From Carnegiea gigantea (Eukaryota; Streptophyta; Magnoliopsida; Caryophyllales; Cactaceae), in NCBI GenBank assembly GCA_029747015.1, contig JAKOGI010000347.1, forward strand, positions 369,501 to 433,500: a DNA stretch of 64,000 nucleotides, written 5' to 3'. Both the position numbers and the translations under genes were made by a program. Positions within the stretch are counted from its first letter, which is position 1; each line of letters opens with the position of its first letter. Under the pieces are notes generated by a model, which made no database searches, was not told the DNA's origin, and worked only from the letters and a program-made list of their open reading frames with translations. Positions 20,700-31,412 of the stretch are shown piece by piece.

Positions 20700-21601
20700 C
20701 ATGTGTGTTAATTTGACAGATACATAAGTGCTAAAATTCCAAGTGAAGAGCATCAACATCTATGGGCAGCAGTTATCAATCATATGATGCATGGGCCCTG
20801 TGGACCACACTTCCCAAACTATGCATGTATGCAAAAAAAAAAAAAAAAAATAGAGGCAACTTAAGTGTAGATCTTCATATCCAAAGGACTTTATAGAAGT
20901 AACCACCACTAGTGAAACATCATGTCCAGCTTATGGAAGACGTCAAGATGGGGAGAATGTACATATGTGTGGAATAGATATTGATAACAGATGGGGTATG
21001 GTATACAATCCATTTGTTCTTGCTATATTTGATTGCTATCTAAATGTAGAAATATGCTGAACAGTCAAAGTTGTTAAATATTTATACAAATATGTATATG
21101 AAGGACACGATTCTATTTCCTTCAGAGCATCTTCAAACAAGGCCAAACACAGCAATGATGAAATCCGCAACTACCAATCTGCAAGATGGATACTCCCACT
21201 TGTAACTGCATTGAGACTTTATGGTTTTGATCTTTATAACATGCATCCAACTATTTATGGCTTTACCTATACACACACCTCAAATGCAGTGCATCCAGTT
21301 CAATGACGCTGAGGGGTCTAAAAGATGTTTTAGCATATTCTAAATGGACGAAAACAATGCTACTCAATTTTTTCAAGACCAACTCAAAAGTAACAAGTGT
21401 TCCTAAATATTTATACTCAAAATTTCCTAAACATTTTGTTTGGCATGATAAAGACCGAAAATGGAGTCCACAGTAATGTGGCATTCCAATAGGATAAATT
21501 GCCTATGCAGGATCATCAGAAGGAGAAAGGTTTTATTTGCATTTATTAGCAGTGTATGTTCGAGGCCCAAGGTCTAATGAGGACTTGTTAATAGTTACCA
21601 G
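20700..21601 (+). pseudogene. Helitron Rep-domain (helicase-like N-terminal) fragment
   Basis: Readable blocks in order: SEEHQHLWAAVINHMMHGPC, YPKDFIEVTTTSE, YGRRQDGENVH, DNRWGMVYNPFVLAIFDCY, LNVEIC, KVVKYLYKYVYEGHDSISF, DEIRNYQSARWILP, YGFDLYNMHP and finally VRGPRSNEDLLIV. This is the plant Helitron replicase region downstream of the HUH motif, which itself is missing. An A18 run at 20833-20850 interrupts the frame, and stops are frequent after 21060. Reading breaks at the TSD GTATA (21602-21606), and the protein resumes in the helicase part at 35810. Confidence 0.8.
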
Positions 21602-21606
21602 GTATA

Positions 21607-21784
21607 TGATATACCCATTGAGGGGTAGCAGGAGAAGATTGATCATGTCCATCCAAACATCAAAGAAATCAAGGCAGCAGCTCCACTTGTCAAGGGTTAC
21701 TAAACTATTCAACTTTCTTATTCAGCCCGAGAAAAGGATGAACTTTTGTTCCTTATATCTTGAGTTCTAGAAAGGCAGAGAAGT
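21607..21784 (+). repeat. Truncated first unit of the tandem LTR element
   Basis: The piece matches 23690-23876, including GAGAAGATTGATCATG, CAGCAGCTCCACTTGTCAAG and the polypurine AGAAAGG before the LTR. It starts directly after the TSD with TGAT, the first four bases of the LTR, so a deletion joined the LTR start to the internal 3' end. Confidence 0.65.
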
Positions 21785-22770
21785 TGATCCTTGCACCATA
21801 TGAAATCGTATGAATTTAGGAATCCAAAAAATCAAGTTTGAAGTCACTTGGAGTTCACTTGGTTTGTCAAACTAAGCTCCAAAGTGAACTGCTCCAGATT
21901 TGTTCCCAACAACACCTGATCAGAATAGCAACGTGTGATAGAGCAACTTATCCAGTTGATTTGTGGGATTTCTTGGCATCAAAATATGTCTAAATATTTT
22001 CTATTACTCCCCCTAAGATATGGTGCCTTTTTTCCAATGTGTTTGCTCTTATCCAGCTCCAAAGCACATAAAACACCCTTTTACTTAGTTTGAGCTGTTT
22101 TGCATTTTGGCTACTATCCAACTAGGTTAACACCTATTTATGGCCATTTAAGAGCACAAGCAACTTTTCAAGAATCCAAATAAGGTATTAGGAGCGTACT
22201 AATTAGATTCCATTATGTTATGACACCTATTTTGAGTGAGACTTAAAGCTAATGTGTTGGCAAGCTTTAAGCTCCTAATTGTGCTTAGATTAAGCAAGTT
22301 GTATTGTAGTCCTCTAAGCTATTTTGGACGTGTGTAGCTTGGGAAGGGTTTTAAATACCCTCATTGACTCTTATACTCATCAACTTGTGAGTAATAGAAA
22401 GGTTGAGTTCAAATTCTCTCGAAGTTCCCTCTCTTACTTATCGCTAGTTTAGCTCACTAGAGTGGTGGTCAAGGGACTTTTACTATCTTTTGAGTGGTGA
22501 TATCGTATCTCAATAGATCTAAAAGTTGAGCTCTAAGTATTCTTACTGGTGATATCTTATCTAAGGCTACTTAGTTTATTTTGTCTATGTTCTTATAAAC
22601 CCCAACCGTGACCATTGCACTTTACTACTTGAGATCTCTTCTTAGTTTCATCTCTTTGGACGTAGAAATGGCTCAAACATTCTACCTAAAAGTGGCCATC
22701 CATGTGAGAACCAAATGTGAAACCACTACGGTGTATCTTTGGTGGTTTAGCTCCCCAAAGAGATACGTCA
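21785..22770 (+). repeat. LTR (986 bp), middle copy of the tandem element
   Basis: Starts TGATCCTTGCACC and ends AGAGATACGTCA. It pairs with 34821-35804 (984 bp) in direct orientation, with roughly 10% differences by eye, so it is old. A primer site follows 4 bases after its end. Confidence 0.8.
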
Positions 22771-22774
22771 TATT

Positions 22775-22786
22775 TGGTATTAGAGC
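22775..22786 (+). other. Primer binding site (initiator tRNA-Met type)
   Basis: TGGTATTAGAGC, one base from the usual plant TGGTATCAGAGC, lies 4 bp behind the LTR end. Confidence 0.7.
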
Positions 22787-22887
22787 TTAGGCCACCCTCT
22801 TGGTCGAAACTTTCTTAGCCCAAACACAATCCTTTTTACCCCAAACACATCAGCCCACAAAAAAACCATAGCTAACTAGTTTCATGT

Positions 22888-23600
22888 ATGGCTAGTGCCT
22901 TAAGTTTGGAAGAGAAATTTGAGCAACTTATGAAAGCTAGTCTAAAAAAGATGCTCAACTTGAGTATCTAAGAAGATAATCAGCTCAGGCCATGAGAAAC
23001 AACTGAAGGGAGTTCAAAGTTGACACTCCTCTAATGAATCTAATGCGGTTGAAGAAGAATCCAAGAACAACCCCTTTACAACAAGTGATGAAGAGGTAAA
23101 TGAAGAGGAAGAAGGCTTAATTCGGTTTGACTTACCTCCCATTTTCGATGTCTATGGAGACAAAGAGCCTTAGACCTTGAAGAGCTAGCCGAAACCTCGG
23201 TTCCTTCATCCTTTTATGAGGAAGAAGAACTAGCTTGCAAAGAGAAGCCCTATCTCCCTCTTTACAAGGCCGCATGTTTTCAACAAGGAGACAAAGTAGA
23301 GGTAACAAGAGACTTCTACTCCTTGGCTTTCTCAATCTCCTCTCATGTGTCCCATTAGTTTCAACCCTTTCACCCTTGGCCACCAAATAAGGAACCATAA
23401 ACCCACAAATTTGCTCCTTACACCCTTACCCTTGACTTTACATCAGGAAATCCTAAAGTGGGACCTAAGAAGTTTGATGGTTCTTTTCCCATGGCTAAGA
23501 AAGCCAATGGAAACCAAAAAGAGAGTGAAATTCTATCTCCTCTCTTTACGAAAGCCTAACTACAAAACTCCCCATAAATCCCCCCCAAAAGGTTAAAGTA
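22888..23600 (+). pseudogene. Gag-like relic of the non-autonomous LTR element
   Basis: From the ATG at 22888 the reading is MASALSLEEKFEQLMKASLK, ended by TAA after 26 codons. Further blocks in shifted frames include DLEELAETSVPSSFYEEEE, KPYLPLYKAACFQQGDK and EVTRDFYSLAFS. The sequence has the acidic, short-block look of gag-only plant elements. I do not recognise a defined domain. No protease, polymerase or integrase motif occurs between the LTRs apart from those of the SIRE insertion. Confidence 0.4.
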
Positions 23601-23876
23601 AGAGAACCCAAGAGAAAGAGTGACCTCAAATCGCATTTAGGCGATGATAACCTTCCGAATTTAAGGGAAAATTGTCTCCAATAAGGGTAGGATGATGTAC
23701 CCATGGAGGGGCAGCAAGAGAGAAGATTGATCATGGCCATCCTAACAGTCCAAGCACCCAAGAAATCAAGACAGCAGCTCCACTTGTCAAGGGGTACCAA
23801 ACTATCCAACTTTCTAGTTCAGCCTAGGAAAAGGCTGAACTTTTCTGCCTCATATCTTGAGTTCCAGAAAGGGGGA

Positions 23877-25485
23877 TGTTGAATTCGTGAGTATACAACC
23901 ACAAGAGGGGGGGTGAATTGTGGTGTCTGATTTTCGCGTTGTAAATAACAAACACCCTAGTAGAGGTTGTTCTCAAATGACAAACACCCTGATAGCTTGT
24001 TTGCACGGGGTGTTCTCAAATATTGCAGATGCGAAAATCACCAAGATAAATGCGGAAAATAAAGCACACACAATTTTTACGTGGAAAACACCTCTAGCCC
24101 AACTGAGGTGTGAAAAACCACGACCTACCTCGTGTAGGATTTAACCACTTTCACTAACGGGCTTCACACGTTACAAATGTAACACACCTTGTTACAACTT
24201 GCAACCACGTAACCTTCTTCCCAAAGACAGGTTACACCACGTCCAACCTTCGCAAGATTAGACACGTCCAAGTCCACACGACTAGGACACACTCACTCAC
24301 TTTTCTGATTCAAGATCAGGGTTACAAACACCTTACAGGGGGTGCTTCTTACTAAGCAGATGTAAGGTACAATGAAGATCCTATTATGCCAATGGTTTGA
24401 AAACTCAAAATCAAACACAGCTTGTCACGGCTTGCTTTTCAGAATGAAGCTCAAGAATCTTTGAGTGTAAACCGTGTTTTCTGATTTTTTCCTGAATTTT
24501 TCAAAAAGCTGTGTTTAAGCAAATTCAACCTGAGTTTTCTATCTGCTCTTTTCTCGTGTGTTGTGTGTCTACTGGGAGAGAAAAAGCTGAGGTTTTTAAA
24601 CACAAAAACCAACAGTCATAAGCCACAGAATCAGCTAAGTATAGAAAACGATTTTCAATCAGGAAATGTTCTCCTACGGCTAGTGATAAAATTTTGCCAA
24701 AATATAAGGGATTTGATATCTTAAAAGATAACCCTTATCTTCCCATAACCGTGAGGTGGATTCAAAAAAGCAACCAGAAATTTTCAGCTTTTGAAACTTT
24801 ACCATATCCGAAAATATGGTCAAAGGAAATCTTTAAGTTTTGGCAAATCTCCCAAAACTTATTTTCGAAAATCTCCCATAATATTTTCAAGAAATATCCT
24901 TTCCAGAGAAATAGCAGTTTTGAAATTCAAGGAAAGTAATCTGGAGATCTTAGCCAACTAAAATAAATTTTCAAAGATAACCGGGTGTGGCTACTGCAGT
25001 TCAGAAACACCCTAGGCACCCTGTTCGCAGGGTTGTTCGCAACTGGTGTTCTGAAGCACTTAGCGCAAATACCGATTCAAGAGGTGTTTAAAATGATGTT
25101 TTCAATATTGGCATATTAACAAGAGTCTAAATAAATAAAACCTATATACCCAAGACTTCTTGTTTTGAATGTCATCTTGTCCAAGATTTATGGTGCTGCT
25201 GTGAACACCAAGGCCACCTTGTTTGCTGGGGTTGTTCTTTCCATTGCTAGAGTTCAGGAACATGCCTTACAATCAACTGTCGAGATGGTGTTCTTGACTT
25301 AATATAGAATCACCAAGTAAAACCTGTTTTGAAGACTTGTTCTCACATGTAGCAAACCAGTTAGTATAATAAAGAACACAAACACCAGTTAGGCCTGTTT
25401 GGAGACCGTGTTTGGAGCAACATTACTAGGACAAATTTTTACACTTGGATTTGTTATCATCAAAACTAAATATAATAACTCAACA
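23877..25485 (-). repeat. SIRE 3' LTR
   Basis: 1609 bp; starts TGTTGAATTCGTGAG and ends AATAACTCAACA. It is almost identical to 33204-34810. Differences seen include a 7-G versus 6-G run near 23906, A versus G at the sixth base, and three or four other single bases. Confidence 0.92.
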
Positions 25486-25500
25486 AATTCCCCCTTTTTG
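25486..25500 (-). other. SIRE polypurine tract
   Basis: On the minus strand CAAAAAGGGGGAATT abuts the 3' LTR. This is the primer region for plus-strand synthesis. Confidence 0.75.
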
Positions 25501-25786
25501 ATGATGACAAACCAAGTGACCATATTGACAAAAAAATTGAATGCTGATAGGGATCCACGTAAGTCAAGGTCCACTTAAGTCAATGCTAGGTTCATTCGTC
25601 AATAGGAGGGTTACACTCTTCTTCCCCCTTTTGGCATCATTAAAAAGCATAAACAACATTATGAATGCAAGAAAAGAAGTATGTAGCAGAAGGGGCAAGA
25701 AGCATTAATAATGAGATATTGCATTAAAAAATACAATGCCAAAAATGAAATTAAGAAAGGAGGAAACTAGAGAGCAGCCTATACAA

Positions 25787-27646
25787 TCAGGGAGCAGGGG
25801 GTGGTTTCGTTTGCAGAGGAGGAATGCTGGGGGCAAGAGTGGAGAGAAGTGCAAGGAGATCTTCATGGCGTTTGGCTGAGAGAGCTCGTTCCTCAGCAAG
25901 AGCAGCCTTGACAGCTGAGAGCTCATCCTTGAGGCGAGCATTGTCCTCAAGAACAGCCTCAACCTTGACGGAAGGTTGTCCAGAAACAGGTGGTCGAGGT
26001 GGTCGACGTCCCTGTTTGGAAACTGACCCTTCGCCAACCTCATAGCCACACCCTAGCAGAGTGTCAATCCCAATCTCATCAATGATTTGGGCCGCCACTC
26101 TTCGTGTGAGCACTATCCCAAAGTGCTCAAGCACCCTTGTCAACAGAAACCCATAGCCAAGATCATGTGCCCGGGTGGTGTTCGCAATTCGCTCTATGTG
26201 GCGAATCATGATTGCAGGGAGGTTTACTGGTTCCTCCCGATCCAGTAGGTCCACCAGACATTGATCGAAGGCATCTGCTGAGTTTCGCCCTTGACCTCGC
26301 GGTATTATGTTCTTGATAGTGAACATAAACAGTAGTTGGTGCAGGGAGGTCATTTCACCCTTCTTAACCGAAAGGGGTGTTCTCAGGCCCTGTTTTTGAC
26401 TAAGGCGTTTGGACACCTCTAAGAGCCTGGCTGTTTCCAGGGCAGTTTTGTCTTCCCTCACATACACAGCAAATCCACGAGAGGGGATGCCCAGAATATC
26501 ACTTAGGGTGGCTTCATCAAAGGAGAAATGACACTCATTGACAGCACTTGTCACTACCCCATTTGTGACAGAGCAGTTGGCATAGAATTCAGCCAACTCG
26601 GGCACAGAACACCCTTGCTGGGTGTTTGCAAACAACTCAAGCCAGCCTTGGGCTCGAAGCTTGGTCAAGAACACCCCCAGACCCTGTTCCTCGAAAAAGC
26701 TTACATTCACTACCTTCCCCCTGACGACATTGCGCTTCAGCAACTGCGCATGTTTGTCAGACATAGGAGAGGGAGTGAACTGCTTTGGGCGTTTAAGGAC
26801 AGGAACAGAGGTGGTAGTTTCTGGTAGGGGGCCTGTTCTGGGCTTTCGCTTGAGGGGTGTTTTGGCAGGAGAGGGCTTCACAGCAGGTTTATTGGTTGGT
26901 TTTGGAGGAGATTGTTCTTTAGAGGACTCGAAAAACACCGGTGTCCCCTGTTTGAAGGTGGTGTTCTCAGAGTCAGAACTCGAGAACTCTTCAGAAGAAG
27001 AAGAAATCTTCTCGATGATAGGAGCAGAGGGTTTGGAGGGACGATGAGAGGATTGAAACGCTAGCCTTGCAGATTTTCGAGAGGGCTTAGAGGATTGAGG
27101 AGTTTGAGAGGGTTGAGACCTTGGTTGTGGCCTTGTTCTTGGCGTTCTGCTACGCCTAGCCACGATTTTCACCCTCTTCCTTTTCTCTCCAGTTTGAAAG
27201 ACTGGAGGGGAGATTTCAGCCTCAGGGAGAGAATTCTTCTCTAGACTCTCCTCTGACGACTCATTCGACTTCCCTTAGAAGTCGACATGCAGATCCTCCA
27301 CAAACACACCTTCGACAGAGGCAGCCCCTGTTTCTGTCGCGGTGTCAGAGAACAACCCAGAAGAACAGGGCTCAAAATTAAACCCTTCAGGGGTTTCCAA
27401 GAATTGTTCTTGAGACCCCGACTTTGTTCCCTCTGACTCAACTGAAATGGGACAAGCAATTGCCCCTACGAGGAACACCAATTCCCTTCGACATTCAAAG
27501 GGAATATCATCCATCCCCATTCCCACTGATTTTAGGGACAAGCTTTTCAGGAATTTGAAAGGCTTGTACGAGATTGGGCGAGAAGGAGCAGGGATTGAGG
27601 AAGCAAGAACGAGGGCTTTTGAGTGAGAGGTGTTGTTGGAAGCCAT
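25787..27646 (-). pseudogene. SIRE extra ORF in the env position (putative plant transposon protein), one stop
   Basis: One frame of 620 codons starting MASNNTSHSK, with a single TAA at 27275-27277 after 123 codons; the rest (from about 27274) is open to 25787. The N-terminus is low-complexity. A serine/lysine/proline-rich basic part follows (SRTPRTRPQPRSQPSQTPQ). Then comes a folded-looking block (VRGKVVNVSFFEEQGLGVFL, WLELFANTQQ, FYANC, FSFDEATLSDILGIPSRGF, LLTRVLEHFGIV), and a C-terminal coiled coil (EDNARLKDELSAVKAALAEE). This layout resembles the plant domain called putative plant transposon protein, found behind pol in SIRE-like elements. I see no signal peptide or clear membrane anchor, so an envelope role is not supported by the sequence. 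Confidence 0.7.
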
Positions 27647-27666
27647 TGTTTGCTAGAGGAGAGAGA

Positions 27667-27706
27667 TTAGGGTTTAGAGGGTTTTGCTAGGGTTAGAAAG
27701 CAAGAA

Positions 27707-27738
<32 letters not shown>
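27667..27738 (-). promoter_or_regulatory. Gene-like leader of the extra ORF: telo-box and CT repeat
   Basis: On the minus strand a CT repeat (27738-27709) and a telo-box AAACCCTAA (27675-27667) lie 20-90 bases before the ATG. The ATG sits in the good plant context AACAATGGC. Such leaders are typical of ordinary plant genes. This suggests, but does not show, a separate transcript for this ORF. Confidence 0.4.
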
Positions 27739-28095
27739 CAAGACGGGGAAAACAGACACACGCAAAGGGGGTTTTTAAACTCCCTACCCGTTATGAAGGG
27801 CCACCTAGGAAACACCTAGAATTTAAGCAGGCAGCATACATTAATGACAATCAAGGCATACCTGTTCGAGCCATCTGTTCTTGAACATGCTTCTCTCATT
27901 CCAAGGTCTGTCATGAATACTCTTTCTCCATCTCCCAAGGCAGCAGTCTTCATAATTAATCATAATAGCACACAAGACTACACATATTTGTTAAGCATAG
28001 ACCACTGTTTTGATAGCAATAATTGCAAACAAGTGGATAGAACAGGTATTATAGGGTGTTTTGTCAGCTTGATCTAACTCTGAGAACATGTGTTC
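27739..28095. other. Spacer between SIRE pol and the extra ORF
   Basis: About 360 bp without a gene. The pol stop (TGA at 28096-28098) is followed by short open runs only. The minus strand has GAGTTTAAAAACC near 27775, a weak TATA-like stretch upstream of the CT repeat. Confidence 0.4.
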
Positions 28096-31000
28096 TCAGG
28101 GTGTTTTCACCAACCCCAATTCCAGTCTGTTTCTCTCAAATTGGTCTCTAGCTAGTGCCTTAGTGAATATATCAGCAATTTGATTTTCCGTTGAGCAAAA
28201 ATTCATAGAGATTAAACCCTTTTCAACATTATCTCTCAAGAAATGATGTCGAATGTCAATATGCTTTGTTCTTTTATGTTGACATGGATTTTTGGCAATG
28301 TTAATTGCACTTGTGTTATCACAAAAAATAGGAATGCATCCAATGTCAACACAAAAGTCCTTAAGCTGTTGCCTTATCCACAACAGTTGAGCACAACATG
28401 AAGCTGCTGCAACATATTCAGCTTCTGCTGTGGACATGGCAACTGAATGTTGCTTCTTGGTAGCCCAAGATACCAAACAAGGTCCAAGAAAGTGAGCCAT
28501 ACCTGAGGTACTCTTTCTATCAACTAGGAATCCAGCATAGTCAGCGTCAGCATATCCAACAAGATCAAAATTGCAACCTTTAGGATACCATAAAGCTAAA
28601 TTGGGTGTATGTTTCAAATACCTTAGTATCCGTTTAACAGCCTTAAGATGAGTTTCCTTAGGGTTAGCTGAAAACGGGCACATAAACCAACACTAAAAAC
28701 AATATCAGGTCTACTAGCGGTTAGGTATAAGAGTGACCCAATCATACCCCTATAGAGTTTCTCCTCAACTGAGGGACTCCCATCATCCATAACCAACTTG
28801 GTTGAAGGAGAAATAGGAGTGTCTATGGGTTTGGCTGACTCCATCCCAAAACGCTTAAGTAACTCCTTGATATACTTTTGCTGATGGATCATGGTGCCGT
28901 TTGGAGTTTGCTTGATTTGTAAGCCTAAGAAAAAATTGAGCTCACCCATCATGCTCATCTCAAACTCACTCCTCATCATATTTGAAAATTCATTGCATAA
29001 ATCATGATGAGTTGCACCAAATATAATATCATCAACATATATTTGGACAATCAAAAAATGTTCCCCCTTAGATTTTAGAAACAAGGTATTGTCTACCTTG
29101 CCTCTTCTAAAATCATTTTCAAGTAAAAAACTTGACAACCGTTCATACCAAGCTCTTGGAGCTTGTTTTAAACCATAAAGTGCCTTGTCAAGTTTAAAAA
29201 CATGATTTGGAAAATCACCATTTTCAAAACCAGGGGGTTGTTTGACATACACCTCTTCTTTAAGGTATCCGTTTAGGAATGCACTTTTAACATCCATTTG
29301 ATATAGCTTGATTTCCATATGAGCTGCAAAGGCTATTAAGATTCGAATAGCCTCAATTCTAGCAACTGGTGCAAAGGTTTCTTCATAATCGATCCCTTCT
29401 TCTTGATTGTATCCTTGTACAACCAGCCGTGCCTTGTTCCTAGTGACTGTTCCTGACTCATCCAGTTTGTTTCGGAACACCCACTTGGTTCCAATGATTG
29501 TTCTCTCTGCAGGTTTAGGTACAAGGTGCCATACTTTGTTTCTCTCAAATTGATGAAGCTCTTCTTGCATAGCCGTGATCCAATCTGAATCTGCAAGAGC
29601 TTCATTCACACTTTTTGGCTCAATGTTAGAAAGAAAAGCATAGAAAGCACAAAAATTCTTTAGCTTAGATCTAGTTTGCACTCCAGTATTAATATCTGAC
29701 AAGATTTGATCAAGAGGGTGCGAACTATGGTGCTTCCATGGTCGTGGAGTAAGAGGATCCACAGACCCATGCTCTACTCTAGTCGTAACATAATGCTTAC
29801 GATCATCTCCCGAGCCTGTTTCTGCACATGTTTGTAAGTCTATTCCTGAAGAACACGGTTCCGAACAGGGTTCAGCGGTGTTTTCCCCTGTTTGGTGTTC
29901 ACCTTGCCTGCTGTTCTGAGGAACACCTTCAGGAGTTGTTTTCTCCATGGTGTTCTTACCTCGTTTATCTTGGAGCAACACTTCTTTTCGAACAAAACCT
30001 AATTCAAGTTCATCTTCCTGTGCATCATTCTCACTCAACACGTTAGATTCATTAAAAAGCACGTGCACACTTTCCTCAACACACAAGGTTCTTTTGTTAA
30101 AGACTTTGTATGCCTTGCTGTGAGAAGAATAGCCAAGGAATATTGCCTCATCACTCCTAGAGTCAAACTTTCCTAAGGCATCCTTCCCATTATTATGCAC
30201 AAAACACCTACAACCAAATGTCCTTAGGTGCGTAATATTGGGTTTTCTGCCTTTGAAAAGTTCATAAGGAGTTTTATTCAACATGGGTCTGATCATGCAT
30301 CTATTTATAATGTAACATGAGGTGTTCAATGCTTCTGCCCAAAAATACCTAGGAAGACCACTAGCAATAAGCATTGTTCTGGTCATGTCTTCCAGGGTGC
30401 GATTTTTGCGCTCAACCACCCCATTTTGTTGGGGTGTTCTTGGAGCTGAGAAGTTATGATCAACACCATGTTCATTATAATAGTTGATAAAACTTGCATT
30501 TTCAAACTCAGTTCCATGATCAGATCTCAAGCTAATTAAAGAGTGTCCTACTCTCTTTTCAACCTTTTTGAGAAAGGCAATAAAATTCTCAAAGGTTTCA
30601 TCTTTGGATGCCAAAAACAAGGTCCAAGTAAATCGAGAGTAATCATCCACTACAACAAGCACATACTTTTTCCCACCTCTACTGGTTACCCTCATGGGAC
30701 CACACAAGTCAATGTGTAATAATTCTAGAGGTCGAGTAGTGCTTACACATTTTTTCGATTTAAAAGAAGATCTGACTTGTTTGCCTTTTGCACAAGCTTC
30801 ACATACCTTGTCATCATTAAACTTGATGGAAGGTAGTCCAACAACCAAATCTTTGGAAACAAGTTTGTTTAACAAAGATAGGCTTGCATGACCTAGTCTC
30901 TTGTGCCATAGCATTATATCATCATTTAATGCATTTAAACAAGTCAGATTATTTTGGGGAAGAGTGGAAATACAGACTTTATAAACATTTTGACATCGCT

Positions 31001-31406
31001 TCCCCCTCAACACAACATCTCCTGTGTCGTCATTCACAACCAAGCAACGTGTTCGTGAGAACACCACTAGGTTGTTCTTGTCACACAGTTGGGACACACT
31101 TAGCAAATTGTGCTTTAAACCATCAACCAAGTGTACATTGTCAATTGAATGGGAGAGAGTTTTACCAATATTACCTATACCGACAATTGTCCCAGACTTG
31201 CCGTTTCCAAATGCTACACTCCCACCATTCAAAGCTGTAAGTGAGAGAAAGTTTGATCTTTCACCAGTCATGTGCCGCGAACACCCACTATCAACATACC
31301 ACAGCTGCCTGTTTTCAAGGTTGTTTTCTGATCTGTTTGATAGGGTGTTTCTTACCCTGTTTGCTGGGTTGTTTGTGGGATTGTTCTCTCTCACTTCAGC
31401 CTGCAA
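28096..31406 (-). pseudogene. SIRE Copia pol: protease, integrase, reverse transcriptase, RNase H
   Basis: The main frame (31406-28623, 927 codons) has the protease [13 protein letters not shown], then the pre-integrase zinc domain ([11 protein letters not shown]). Integrase core follows with D in HIDLCGP, D in SDHGTEF and E in NGVVERKN. The reverse transcriptase has [25 protein letters not shown] and an intact YVDD in IYVDDIIFG. Near 28667 one base is missing in the last part of the polymerase. The RNase H continues in the next frame (28683-28096) with DADYAG, EAEYVAAASC and DNTSAI, all catalytic acids present. Length and order are normal for Copia. Apart from the single shift the gene looks functional, in keeping with the near-identical LTRs. 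Confidence 0.9.
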
Positions 31407-31412
31407 AACAAA

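Noticed and set aside
26528..27047. Plus-strand ORFs inside the SIRE extra ORF region
   Set aside because: They are opposite-strand shadows of the 620-codon minus-strand frame.
25787..27646. True viral envelope gene behind pol
   Set aside because: No signal peptide, no transmembrane anchor and no cysteine-rich ectodomain are visible; basic and coiled-coil parts argue for a different role.
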